This document shows positions 5,967 to 12,100 of a DNA stretch of 12,100 nt, piece after piece. The notes beneath the pieces were generated by a model. It was given only the letters and a program-made list of their open reading frames with translations. It did no database searches and was not told the DNA's origin. Both the position numbers and the translations under genes were made by a program. How positions within the stretch are numbered: the first letter of the stretch is position 1; each line of letters starts with the position of its first letter. The DNA is from Alphaproteobacteria bacterium (GTDB lineage: Bacteria > Pseudomonadota > Alphaproteobacteria > Rickettsiales > 21-14-0-20-44-7): the NCBI GenBank assembly GCA_013288575.1, contig JABDBO010000032.1, forward strand, positions 1 through 12,100. The letters run 5' to 3'.

Positions 5967-5994
5967 AATTTAAATCAGCCCTTACTGCTGGCAA
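5967..5994 (-). promoter_or_regulatory. Weak candidate promoter for the KpsS-like gene
   Basis: On the minus strand TTGCCA (5989-5994), a 16-nt spacer and TAAATT (5967-5972) would start transcription about 18 nt before the ATG at 5942. Each hexamer matches the consensus at four of six positions. It overlaps one arm of the inverted repeat described at 5972-6030. Confidence 0.22.
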
Positions 5995-6030
5995 GTTTTA
6001 GGCCGTAATTACTCATTTTAAGGCTGATTT
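5972..6030 (-). repeat. 9-bp inverted repeat between pseI and the KpsS-like gene
   Basis: AAATCAGCC (5972-5980) and GGCTGATTT (6022-6030) are perfect inverted copies with a 41-nt loop. The pairing extends by two or three further pairs if one bulged base is allowed. The 123-nt gap around it is the longest between minus-strand genes in this block. The long loop makes a classic terminator unlikely, though on the minus strand the stem ends in an AT-rich tract. It may be a two-sided operator, a weak terminator separating the pse genes from the transferase gene, or chance. Confidence 0.3.
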
Positions 6031-6065
6031 TGCCATTAACCATGTGGGTTTTCGGCATCGAAAGC

Positions 6066-7166
6066 TTAAGATTCACTAATCATCTTTAAATTGGTCCGTT
6101 CACCCATAGCCAGATCCCTTACCGCTTTTTTGCCGAGCATTTGATCATAATATTTCGGAGCCAGACCATAGCCAGGGCGGCGGATGCATATATTATCAGC
6201 AGTCAGTTTTTCACTTTTTTTAATCGGCTTTCTAATCTGCACAGATTGCCTGAATGCTTTGGAATTCTGCTCTTTCTCCGTGCCGCCATAATGAACTTTG
6301 CCATGTGCTGGCGAATCCGCATTATCTTGCGGTGATTTTCGACCAGTCTTCCAGGCAAATTCCGTTTTTTCCACCAGCGCCTGCAACTCTTTCGGCCCCA
6401 GAGAAAACGCCGCATCTACCCCACCCTCTTCCGGGTCAATCGTGATGTGCTTTTCAATAGCCACTGCGCCATAATATTTTACCGCCTGCACAGCCGTATC
6501 AACTCCAAGCGTATGATCCGACAACCCAACCAGCACACCGAATTTTTTCTGCATATCATCAATCGTCACCAGATTCGCATCTTCAGGCCGCGCCGGGTAA
6601 TCAGATGTGCATTTTAAAATCATAATATCCTTGGCGCCGCCATCACGCGCTGCCGCTATCGCCTCAAAAATCTCATCTTCGCTAGCCAGACCAGTCGAAA
6701 TAATAATTGGTTTTCGGGTGGAAGCGGCCTTTCTAATCAGCGGAAGATGCGTGCATTCAAACGAAGCAATTTTATAAGCTGGCGCGTTCAAATTTTCCAA
6801 AAAATCTACCGCGGTTTCATCAAAAGGCGAGCTAAAAACTTCCAAGCCTAATTCCCGCGCACGCTTGAAAATTGGCGCATGCCATTCCCACGGCGTGTGG
6901 GCTTCATCATATAATTCATACAATTTACGCCCCGCCCATAAACTATTTGGGTCATTGATAACAAAATCCGGCGCATTGCAATTGAGCGTTATTGTATCTG
7001 CCGTATAAGTCTGCAACTTAATCGCCTGCGCACCCGCATGCGCTGCCGCTTCAACAATTTTTATCGCCCGTTCAAACGAGTGGTTATGGTTGCCTGACAT
7101 TTCCGCAATTATAAATGGCGCATGGTCAGCACCAATTGCAACTTTGCCAATTTTAAACCCGCTCAT
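6066..7166 (-). CDS. pseI: Pseudaminic acid synthase
   Basis: PseI condenses 2,4-diacetamido-2,4,6-trideoxy-L-altrose (6-deoxy-AltdiNAc) with phosphoenolpyruvate to give pseudaminic acid, a metal-dependent aldol reaction in the cytoplasm. The NeuB-type TIM barrel is followed by a C-terminal SAF/antifreeze-like domain (ICIRRPGYGLAP). Counting from the GTG/ATG-proximal frame start at 7181, residues are about 5 higher than in the preferred ATG 7166 form. In that upstream numbering the metal-site His are H223 (LSDHTLG) and H245 (IEKHIT). The N-terminal IAEMSGNHN reads SGNHN, as in PseI, where NeuB and LegI usually have IGVNHNG, which supports pseudaminic over sialic or legionaminic acid. ATG 7166 overlaps the pseH stop as ATGA, the same junction style as elsewhere in the operon. 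About 366 residues, full length. It is the last of the contiguous pse genes. Confidence 0.93.
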   Translation of the reverse strand: MSGFKIGKVAIGADHAPFIIAEMSGNHNHSFERAIKIVEAAAHAGAQAIKLQTYTADTITLNCNAPDFVINDPNSLWAGRKLYELYDEAHTPWEWHAPIFKRARELGLEVFSSPFDETAVDFLENLNAPAYKIASFECTHLPLIRKAASTRKPIIISTGLASEDEIFEAIAAARDGGAKDIMILKCTSDYPARPEDANLVTIDDMQKKFGVLVGLSDHTLGVDTAVQAVKYYGAVAIEKHITIDPEEGGVDAAFSLGPKELQALVEKTEFAWKTGRKSPQDNADSPAHGKVHYGGTEKEQNSKAFRQSVQIRKPIKKSEKLTADNICIRRPGYGLAPKYYDQMLGKKAVRDLAMGERTNLKMISES

Positions 7167-7597
7167 ATTTTCTTCACCCAAATTTCTCCCTGCTCAACAA
7201 AACCGAATTTCGCAAACAAACTTTGCGAGCGAGTATTATCAGATTTTATTTTGGCAGTTAGTTGTTTAATTGCAGGATGTTTGTTTCTAAGCCATTCCTC
7301 GCCCCTGATCAGCAAAATTTCTCCTAAGCCCCGGCCAAAATATTCCGGCGCTAAATATATAGAAGTTTCAGCCCTTTCACTATCCATATCAAAGCGCAAA
7401 ACCCCAGCAATCTGGCCATTATCTAAAATCAATATTTTGCGGCTTGGGTTTGCCAACACGCCTTTAAACCACTTTTCGTGCGCCGCATATTCTATTTTAT
7501 TAGGGTCAAATGAGTTTATGCGAACTTCTTTTTCATTACGAATTTCAAGAATTTCTGCGCAATCATCAATTGTTGCCTCGCGTAAAGTAAAGCTCAT
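7163..7597 (-). CDS. pseH: GNAT acetyltransferase PseH (UDP-4-amino-4,6-dideoxy-AltNAc N-acetyltransferase)
   Basis: PseH transfers an acetyl group from acetyl-CoA to the 4-amino group made by PseC, giving UDP-2,4-diacetamido-2,4,6-trideoxy-L-altrose. The 144-residue protein is a single GNAT domain: N-terminal FTLREATIDDCAEILEIRN (3-21), the strand LRFDMDSERAETSIYLAP (67-84), the CoA pyrophosphate loop YFGRGLG (86-92), and the C-terminal SDNTRSQSLFAKFGF (119-133) typical of motif B. A GTG at 7609 could add four residues, but the ATG at 7597 has GGAG 6 nt upstream and shares a TAATG junction with the pseG stop. Its stop overlaps the pseI start. The specific assignment over a generic acetyltransferase rests on lying between pseG and pseI, and the sequence agrees. 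Confidence 0.9.
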   Translation of the reverse strand: MSFTLREATIDDCAEILEIRNEKEVRINSFDPNKIEYAAHEKWFKGVLANPSRKILILDNGQIAGVLRFDMDSERAETSIYLAPEYFGRGLGEILLIRGEEWLRNKHPAIKQLTAKIKSDNTRSQSLFAKFGFVEQGEIWVKKI

Positions 7598-8634
7598 TAG
7601 CGACTCCACAATTTATTAGCAACCCGCACTGTTCCTTCGCCATCGCAAATTTCCATGCCCTTACGCGACATTTCCATCCGCTCGCCACCATTGAGCAAAA
7701 TCAGATCATCTTCCAACTTTTCCGGCGAAGTTAATTTCACAATTCCGGCCTTACTCAGATCATACAAAACATGAATCTGGTTTTCTGCAATTGGCCATGC
7801 AAGTGTTGGCAGACCCGTAGCTGCTCTCTCCCATGATGTACTGCCGCCTGCACCAATTGCTAAATCAGCATTTGCCATAAGTTCAGCCATATTATTGATC
7901 GAGCGGAATAAGCGGAAATTACTATGTTCAGTGCAAAAATCCTCAAGCTTAGAAAGGTTTTTATTGGTATAACCTGAAACAATAATCACCTCGCCTTTAA
8001 AACCACTGATTGCTTCAATCGCCTTGCCAGCATCATTATTCGCATCCACACCACCGAAGAAAACCATGATTTTCTTAATCTCGGAAAAGCCTCGTTTTAA
8101 TCGCGCACGCGCATAAGCAAATTCCTCACGGAGCAATGCAAATTTTGGCCCAAGCATCAGTTGGCATTCTTTATTCACCAAATGTTTATAGCGGGTTTCG
8201 GCATTCAAATAATAATTCTGATCAAGCAATATATCACAAACATGCTCGCGATCTGCCAGATCATCAATAACTAATATTTTATCAATATGCGGGTGGATGA
8301 TCGATTCCCATTTTTCATCAAGCGCGTAGTGGTCCACAATTAGCCAATCCGCGCCTTTTATGTGTAGTAAACTCTGCGTTGCATCTTCCTGCCAATGCGC
8401 ATCCAGCCAGTTGGAGTGAAAACAATAACTCTCATTTACGCTATTAGATTGCGGAAGTTTTACAACTTTGACACCTTTTGATTCCACCATCTCATGCAAG
8501 TTACCTTCAATACTCCGGCAGATGAAAACCACATTCGCGCCGCGTTTTTTTAGCTCCTGTGCTAAAGTCAAGCAGCGCATGATATGCCCAGTTCCGATTT
8601 TTAGCGATGCATCTACCCGAAAAACAATTTTCAT
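7597..8634 (-). CDS. pseG: UDP-2,4-diacetamido-2,4,6-trideoxy-beta-L-altropyranose hydrolase
   Basis: PseG removes UDP from the diacetamido sugar by C-O cleavage, releasing the free hexose used by PseI. The 345-residue GT-B-like protein (related to MurG) starts MKIVFRVDASLKIGTGHIMR. His17 in the GTGHIMR loop corresponds to the catalytic base of Campylobacter PseG at the same position. The C-terminal half has the UDP-binding loop IGAGGSTSWERAATGLP and the following PIAENQ, both standard. FFGGVDANND marks the start of the second domain. The ATG at 8634 lies 2 nt after the pseF stop, and its own stop shares TAATG with pseH. Separate pseF and pseG genes here contrast with the fused versions known in some bacteria. 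Full length, no missing residue seen. Confidence 0.95.
   Translation of the reverse strand: MKIVFRVDASLKIGTGHIMRCLTLAQELKKRGANVVFICRSIEGNLHEMVESKGVKVVKLPQSNSVNESYCFHSNWLDAHWQEDATQSLLHIKGADWLIVDHYALDEKWESIIHPHIDKILVIDDLADREHVCDILLDQNYYLNAETRYKHLVNKECQLMLGPKFALLREEFAYARARLKRGFSEIKKIMVFFGGVDANNDAGKAIEAISGFKGEVIIVSGYTNKNLSKLEDFCTEHSNFRLFRSINNMAELMANADLAIGAGGSTSWERAATGLPTLAWPIAENQIHVLYDLSKAGIVKLTSPEKLEDDLILLNGGERMEMSRKGMEICDGEGTVRVANKLWSR
7604..7607 (-). promoter_or_regulatory. Shine-Dalgarno that decides the pseH start
   Basis: The minus strand reads GTGGAGTCGCTAATG, with GGAG 6 nt before the ATG at 7597. The alternative GTG at 7609 would overlap this site, so the ATG is preferred. It lies inside the last codons of pseG, consistent with coupled translation. 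Confidence 0.65.
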
Positions 8635-8636
8635 TA

Positions 8637-9347
8637 TTATGACTTCTTCTGTTCTATGTGAGCATTAAGTTTAGCAACTTCCGGATGCGCTTCCAGATAA
8701 TTCACCACATCGACAGTAGAAAAGGTTTTGCCATGATATAGCGCCTTATAAACCGCGCTAATCATCTGCCAGTCTTCCTCCGTATCCAATGTCCAGCGCA
8801 TGGTGGAAAGGTTGGGTTGGCGCTTATATTGGCGAATTTTAAACAGCTCGGGGTTTTGATAAATATAAGGCGTTACATGCTCACGCTGAAACTTGTCTTT
8901 GGCATTTAGATGGGATTTTTCTAAAGCTTTGAAAGTAAAAATTTCCGTATCCAATCCACGTGGAAAACGGCGTTCAATAGTGTTTGATAGATAATCTTCG
9001 CCCTTGTAATATTCCAGCATATCTTTTAGCAACTCGCCATCATAGAGCGGGCAATCACTAGTTATGCGTATTATAAGCTCCGCTTCCGTTTCTTTGGCCG
9101 CAAAATAATAGCGTGATAGAACATCATCTTCGGAACCGTGAAAAACCTTTGCACCATTCTTCAGCGCTTCTTTTTCAATAGCGGCATCTTCTGGTTTGTC
9201 CGTCGTTGCCACAACCACATCCACCCCAGCAGATTTCACCCGCTCAATCACATGTACCAGCACGGTTTTACCGCCAAGATCTTTTAAGACCTTCCCCGGC
9301 AGGCGCGTTGAGCCCATGCGGGCTTGGATTATTGCTACGGTTTTCAC
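8637..9347 (-). CDS. pseF: SpsF-type cytidylyltransferase acting as CMP-pseudaminic acid synthetase
   Basis: The expected role is transfer of CMP from CTP to pseudaminic acid, the last step before use by a glycosyltransferase. The 236-residue protein is a Rossmann-like nucleotidyltransferase with QARMGSTRLPGK (8-19), the NTP-binding signature, then GSEDDVLSRY (71-80), RITSDCPL (94-101), FPRGLDTEIF (128-137) and RWTLDTEEDW (184-193). These are marks of the SpsF branch seen in Bacillus-type pse operons, not of the Helicobacter PseF branch, so the role is assigned by context. The start codon is GTG and forms a GTGA overlap with the stop of the YcxB-like gene. No clear ribosome site is seen, so translation probably depends on coupling. 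The stop lies 2 nt before pseG. Confidence 0.88.
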   Translation of the reverse strand: MKTVAIIQARMGSTRLPGKVLKDLGGKTVLVHVIERVKSAGVDVVVATTDKPEDAAIEKEALKNGAKVFHGSEDDVLSRYYFAAKETEAELIIRITSDCPLYDGELLKDMLEYYKGEDYLSNTIERRFPRGLDTEIFTFKALEKSHLNAKDKFQREHVTPYIYQNPELFKIRQYKRQPNLSTMRWTLDTEEDWQMISAVYKALYHGKTFSTVDVVNYLEAHPEVAKLNAHIEQKKS

Positions 9348-9904
9348 TTGCTGCGATTTACTACTTTCTTGATTGTTGATTTAATGAAAGTTTTGAATTC
9401 TGTAAATTCCGCCCTAGTTTTAAAAGCATCGGCAGGTATGAAATAAAAACCCATTGCCATCCGCAATAAAATTATATCTTTATAAATATAGGCCAATGAA
9501 ACAAGGTTCCAATCCATTGTCGTTTCCGATATAACCCGGCCATCTTTTAACGTTTTGGAAGACATCTTTTTAGATGTAAATTTATAATTATAAACCGCAT
9601 TAATCAGTGGGCTGGATTTTAATCTTTTATTTAATCCCCTGTTTCTGCCAAATAGGAAATGCCAGATAAGCAATAAATAAAAAATGATAAGAGCAATGTC
9701 GGGCCAGATTTTTTCAAAAAACCAGGGTGAAAATTGGCAATGCGCTCTTATATAAGAATTATAAATATTATAAGCAAATAACGCTGTAGCAATAACAAAG
9801 ATTATAACCATCGCCCATAATAACCGCGACTTATAATAAGAAATACGGTTGATTTGCTTATATCTTTCAGCACTTAGCTTATATGTGGCTTCAATTGTTT
9901 TCAT
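9344..9904 (-). CDS. YcxB-like membrane protein inserted in the pse operon
   Basis: The 186-residue protein has a charged cytoplasmic N-terminus, two membrane helices (about 28-48 and 67-86), and a soluble C-terminal domain (about 105-176) with the YcxB-like pattern: a beta strand YNYKFTSKKM, the W-x-x-V/L-x-x-A-Y segment DWNLVSLAYIYKD (131-143), a hydrophobic strand, then FIPADAF (155-161) and an amphipathic helix. No enzymatic function is known to me for the family. Its ATG lies 1 nt after the pseC stop, and its TGA overlaps the pseF GTG as GTGA, so it is a structural member of the operon and not an accidental passenger at an edge. Canonical pse clusters lack such a gene. A role as a membrane anchor or regulator for sugar or polysaccharide assembly is speculation. 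The YcxB assignment is by pattern and moderately sure. Confidence 0.75.
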   Translation of the reverse strand: MKTIEATYKLSAERYKQINRISYYKSRLLWAMVIIFVIATALFAYNIYNSYIRAHCQFSPWFFEKIWPDIALIIFYLLLIWHFLFGRNRGLNKRLKSSPLINAVYNYKFTSKKMSSKTLKDGRVISETTMDWNLVSLAYIYKDIILLRMAMGFYFIPADAFKTRAEFTEFKTFIKSTIKKVVNRSK

Positions 9905-9905
9905 A

Positions 9906-11024
9906 TTACCCCAGAATATTTTTCAGCGTTGTTACTACAAATTCCTGCTCATCGTCTTTCAAATCATAAAAAACTGGCAAGCTAATTGTAGCCGAATAAT
10001 ATTCCTCCGCCGCCGGGAACTGGCCTTTTTTAAAGCCGAGCGCTTTATAATATGGCTGAGTATGAATTGGAATATAATGCACATTCACACCGATTCCAGT
10101 ATCACGCAATTTATTGAAAACTTCAGCTCGCTGTTCAGACTCATCCAAAACTATCGGATATAAATGATACGATGATTTTGTATCAGGATGCTGGAATGGA
10201 ATTTGCAGCGGCAATTCCGCCAGCGCCGCATCATAACGCCGCACAATCTCACGGCGGCGCGCGATAAACTTATCAATACGCTTCAGCTGGCTGGTGCCAA
10301 GCGCTGCCTGCAAATCTGTCATACGATAGTTAAAACCTAAATCCTGCTGCTCATATTCCCACTTCTCGCCTTCAATCTCACGCGTAATTCCGTGTGAGCG
10401 CAAGAGCTGCATTTTCTTCGCCAGCTCTGCATCATTGGTTATCGCCATTCCACCTTCGGCAGTTGTAATAATTTTCACCGGATGGAAACTGAAAACACAA
10501 ATATCTGAAAATTCACAAGCACCAATTTTCTTGCCCTTATATTCCCCGCCAATCGCATGCGCTGCATCTTCGATTATTTTAAAACCATAAACATCTGCCA
10601 GCTTCTTAATCCGCACCATTTCGGCTGATTGCCCGGCAAAATGCACCGGTATCAACACTTTCGGCACCCGCCCTTGCTTGAGTTTTTCTTCCAAAGCATC
10701 CGGCGAAATATTGTAGGTGTTAGGATCGATATCAACAAAATCAACTCCCGCCCCGCAATAAAGCGCCGCATTGCTTGAGGCGACAAAACTATTTGGCGAA
10801 GTCCACACCACATCACCTTTGCCAACGCCAAGTGCTAGGCAGGCAATATGTAAACCGGAAGTTGCCGAGTTAACTGCCACCGCATGTTTGGCGCCGACAT
10901 AATTTTTCAGGGCATCTTCAAACTGCGGAATTGCCGGGCCTTGCGTAATAAAATCAGATTTTAGCGTTTCAATAACCGCTTTAATATCATCTTCCGAAAT
11001 GTTTTGTTTTCCGTAAGGAATCAC
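9906..11024 (-). CDS. pseC: PLP aminotransferase PseC (UDP-4-amino-4,6-dideoxy-N-acetyl-beta-L-altrosamine transaminase)
   Basis: PseC uses glutamate and pyridoxal phosphate to aminate C4 of the 4-keto sugar made by PseB. The 372-residue protein is a DegT/DnrJ/EryC1 aminotransferase: MIPYGKQNISEDD at the start, TSGLHIA (55-61) near the phosphate of PLP, IIEDAAHAIGG (150-160) with Asp153 against the pyridine nitrogen, and FSFHPVKIITTAEGG (178-192) with Lys184 as the Schiff-base lysine. FNYRMTDLQAALG and GVNVHYIPIH are further family blocks. The start is GTG at 11024, in a GTGA overlap with the pseB stop. The gene ends 1 nt before the YcxB-like ATG. The distinction from other sugar aminotransferases (LegC, PglE) rests on the N-terminus and on pairing with pseB. 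Confidence 0.94.
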   Translation of the reverse strand: MIPYGKQNISEDDIKAVIETLKSDFITQGPAIPQFEDALKNYVGAKHAVAVNSATSGLHIACLALGVGKGDVVWTSPNSFVASSNAALYCGAGVDFVDIDPNTYNISPDALEEKLKQGRVPKVLIPVHFAGQSAEMVRIKKLADVYGFKIIEDAAHAIGGEYKGKKIGACEFSDICVFSFHPVKIITTAEGGMAITNDAELAKKMQLLRSHGITREIEGEKWEYEQQDLGFNYRMTDLQAALGTSQLKRIDKFIARRREIVRRYDAALAELPLQIPFQHPDTKSSYHLYPIVLDESEQRAEVFNKLRDTGIGVNVHYIPIHTQPYYKALGFKKGQFPAAEEYYSATISLPVFYDLKDDEQEFVVTTLKNILG

Positions 11025-12019
11025 AAATTCTCGTCATTGATTTTGGCAATTTCGCTTACGCTTAAAAACTGCGGATTAGTGCCCGAATTATATTCAAAAC
11101 CTTGCTTAACCGGCGTGCCTTTTTCGCCTAATTTATTCGACTTATAATCATCCTCACGATGGGTGAATTTGATTGTCGGCTGGATCACGTAATGGTCTTT
11201 GAATTCCAGAGTCAAATGCGAATCATCCGCCGGGCACATAACTTCGTGCAGTTTTTCGCCAGGGCGAATGCCAATAATTTCAGTTTTCAAATTCGGCGCC
11301 ATAGCTTTGGCCAAATCAGTAATTTTCATTGAAGGAATTTTCGGTACGAAAATCTCGCCACCATACATACGCTCAAAATTCTTCAATACGAAATCAACAC
11401 CTTGTTGCAGCGTAATCCAGAACCTCGTCATCCGCTCATCGGTAATTGGCAAAGATTTTGCGCCATCATCGATCAGTTTCTTGAAAAACGGCACTACTGA
11501 CCCGCGCGAGCCAACAACATTGCCGTAACGCACTACCGAGAAAACTGCCTTATGCCCGCCCGCCATATTATTAGCAGCAGTAAAAAGCTTATCAGAGGCT
11601 AATTTCGTTGCGCCATATAAGTTAATCGGGTTGGCCGCTTTATCAGTTGAAAGCGCAATTATCTTTTCAACTCCAGCATCAATTGCCGCACGAATAACAT
11701 TTTCTGCCCCGTGGATATTGGTCTTGATACATTCCATCGGGTTATATTCCGCCACCGGCACAATTTTCAAAGCCGCCGCGTGAATCACATAATCAACCCC
11801 GCGCATTGCTCGTTTTAAGCGATTTGCATCACGCACATCACCAATAAAGAAACGCATTTCCTTTTGCGGAAACTGCTGCTGCATCTGCCATTGCTTTTGC
11901 TCATCGCGCGAATAAATAATAATGCGCGCCGGCTTATAACGTTCTAGCAACGTTTTGGTATATTGATGGCCGAATGAGCCTGTGCCCCCGGTGATAAGTA
12001 TGGATTTATTGTTAAACAT
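11021..12019 (-). CDS. pseB: UDP-N-acetylglucosamine 4,6-dehydratase (inverting)
   Basis: PseB starts the pathway, converting UDP-GlcNAc to UDP-2-acetamido-2,6-dideoxy-beta-L-arabino-4-hexulose by 4,6-dehydration with inversion at C5. The 332-residue SDR protein has the NADP-binding GGTGSFG (11-17), GDVRD (60-64) and the active-site block STDKAANPINLYGATK with T125, D126, K127 and the Y135-x3-K139 pair. The T-D-K arrangement with Lys is the mark of the inverting, soluble, short type, unlike the long membrane-bound PglF/FlaA1-type dehydratases. IRPGEKLHEVM is the conserved C-terminal block. The ATG at 12019 gives the standard N-terminus, although it is preceded by TTACCCCC and no ribosome site. 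As the first gene of the operon, it controls entry of UDP-GlcNAc. Its stop overlaps pseC by 4 nt. Confidence 0.96.
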   Translation of the reverse strand: MFNNKSILITGGTGSFGHQYTKTLLERYKPARIIIYSRDEQKQWQMQQQFPQKEMRFFIGDVRDANRLKRAMRGVDYVIHAAALKIVPVAEYNPMECIKTNIHGAENVIRAAIDAGVEKIIALSTDKAANPINLYGATKLASDKLFTAANNMAGGHKAVFSVVRYGNVVGSRGSVVPFFKKLIDDGAKSLPITDERMTRFWITLQQGVDFVLKNFERMYGGEIFVPKIPSMKITDLAKAMAPNLKTEIIGIRPGEKLHEVMCPADDSHLTLEFKDHYVIQPTIKFTHREDDYKSNKLGEKGTPVKQGFEYNSGTNPQFLSVSEIAKINDENL

Positions 12020-12051
12020 GGGGGTAACTTATTAAATTCGTGCAAAACATC

Positions 12052-12089
12052 AAGTTTTTATATATAAACTGCCTCAAGAATAAAAACTT
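12052..12089 (-). promoter_or_regulatory. Perfect 10-bp inverted repeat spanning the likely pseB promoter
   Basis: AAGTTTTTAT (12052-12061) and ATAAAAACTT (12080-12089) are exact inverted copies, centres 28 bp apart, with an 18-nt spacer. On the minus strand a TATATATA tract (12059-12066), the best -10-like sequence before pseB, overlaps the downstream arm, and the -35 position falls in the upstream arm where no good TTGACA match exists. This geometry suits an operator for a dimeric regulator or a promoter needing an activator. It could also be an AT-rich hairpin from whatever lies beyond the window edge. Confidence 0.4.
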
Positions 12090-12100
12090 ATGCTCAAAAA

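Noticed and set aside
6066..12019. Reading the operon as legionaminic or sialic acid synthesis.
   Set aside because: A PseB-type inverting dehydratase on UDP-GlcNAc, a PseG hydrolase with H17, and the SGNHN form of the synthase all point to pseudaminic acid. No NeuC-type epimerase or LegG is seen.

Overview
The window reads as a chromosomal segment of an AT-leaning alphaproteobacterium. The taxonomic call rests on the order hisD, UPF0262 protein, low-molecular-weight phosphatase, which I know from alphaproteobacterial genomes, on the sequences of those three proteins, and on weakly conserved Shine-Dalgarno sites. Histidine biosynthesis argues against a strongly reduced obligate parasite. No genus can be named from the sequence alone.

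Left part (1-2540), all on the minus strand, read right to left: a tRNA-Arg(CCT); a three-helix membrane protein of unknown function; a small lipoprotein carrying a duplicated Y-x-A-x-W-x-x-G-x-D motif; a periplasmic metal-binding protein of the P19/FetP/Tp34 family; and a CorA-family two-helix channel cut by the window edge. The last three could form one metal-handling transcription unit. The CorA protein has GTN in place of the signature GMN, and the P19 protein has Gln where I recall a metal-site Glu, so both departures are at metal-selectivity positions.

Middle part (2587-4806), plus strand: hisD, a UPF0262 protein and a low-molecular-weight phosphatase-like protein, packed with a 1-nt gap and a 4-nt ATGA overlap. 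The infA/maf genes that I would expect next are absent. The phosphatase gene instead overlaps tail-to-tail by 4 nt with the gene at the far end of the next block.

Right part (4803-12100), minus strand, read right to left: a complete CMP-pseudaminic acid operon in the order pseB, pseC, a YcxB-like membrane protein, pseF (SpsF type), pseG, pseH, pseI, followed after 123 nt by a divergent KpsS/LipB-type capsule glycosyltransferase. From pseB to pseI each stop and the next start overlap or lie within 2 nt. PseB dehydrates and epimerises UDP-GlcNAc, PseC aminates at C4, PseH acetylates, PseG removes UDP, PseI condenses with phosphoenolpyruvate and PseF activates with CTP. The downstream enzyme is the natural candidate user of the CMP-sugar, but it has lost the recognisable donor-site motifs of the beta-Kdo transferase family while keeping the rest of the fold. 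That enzyme and the YcxB protein locked into the operon are the least conventional parts of the window. The pathway itself is known biology.
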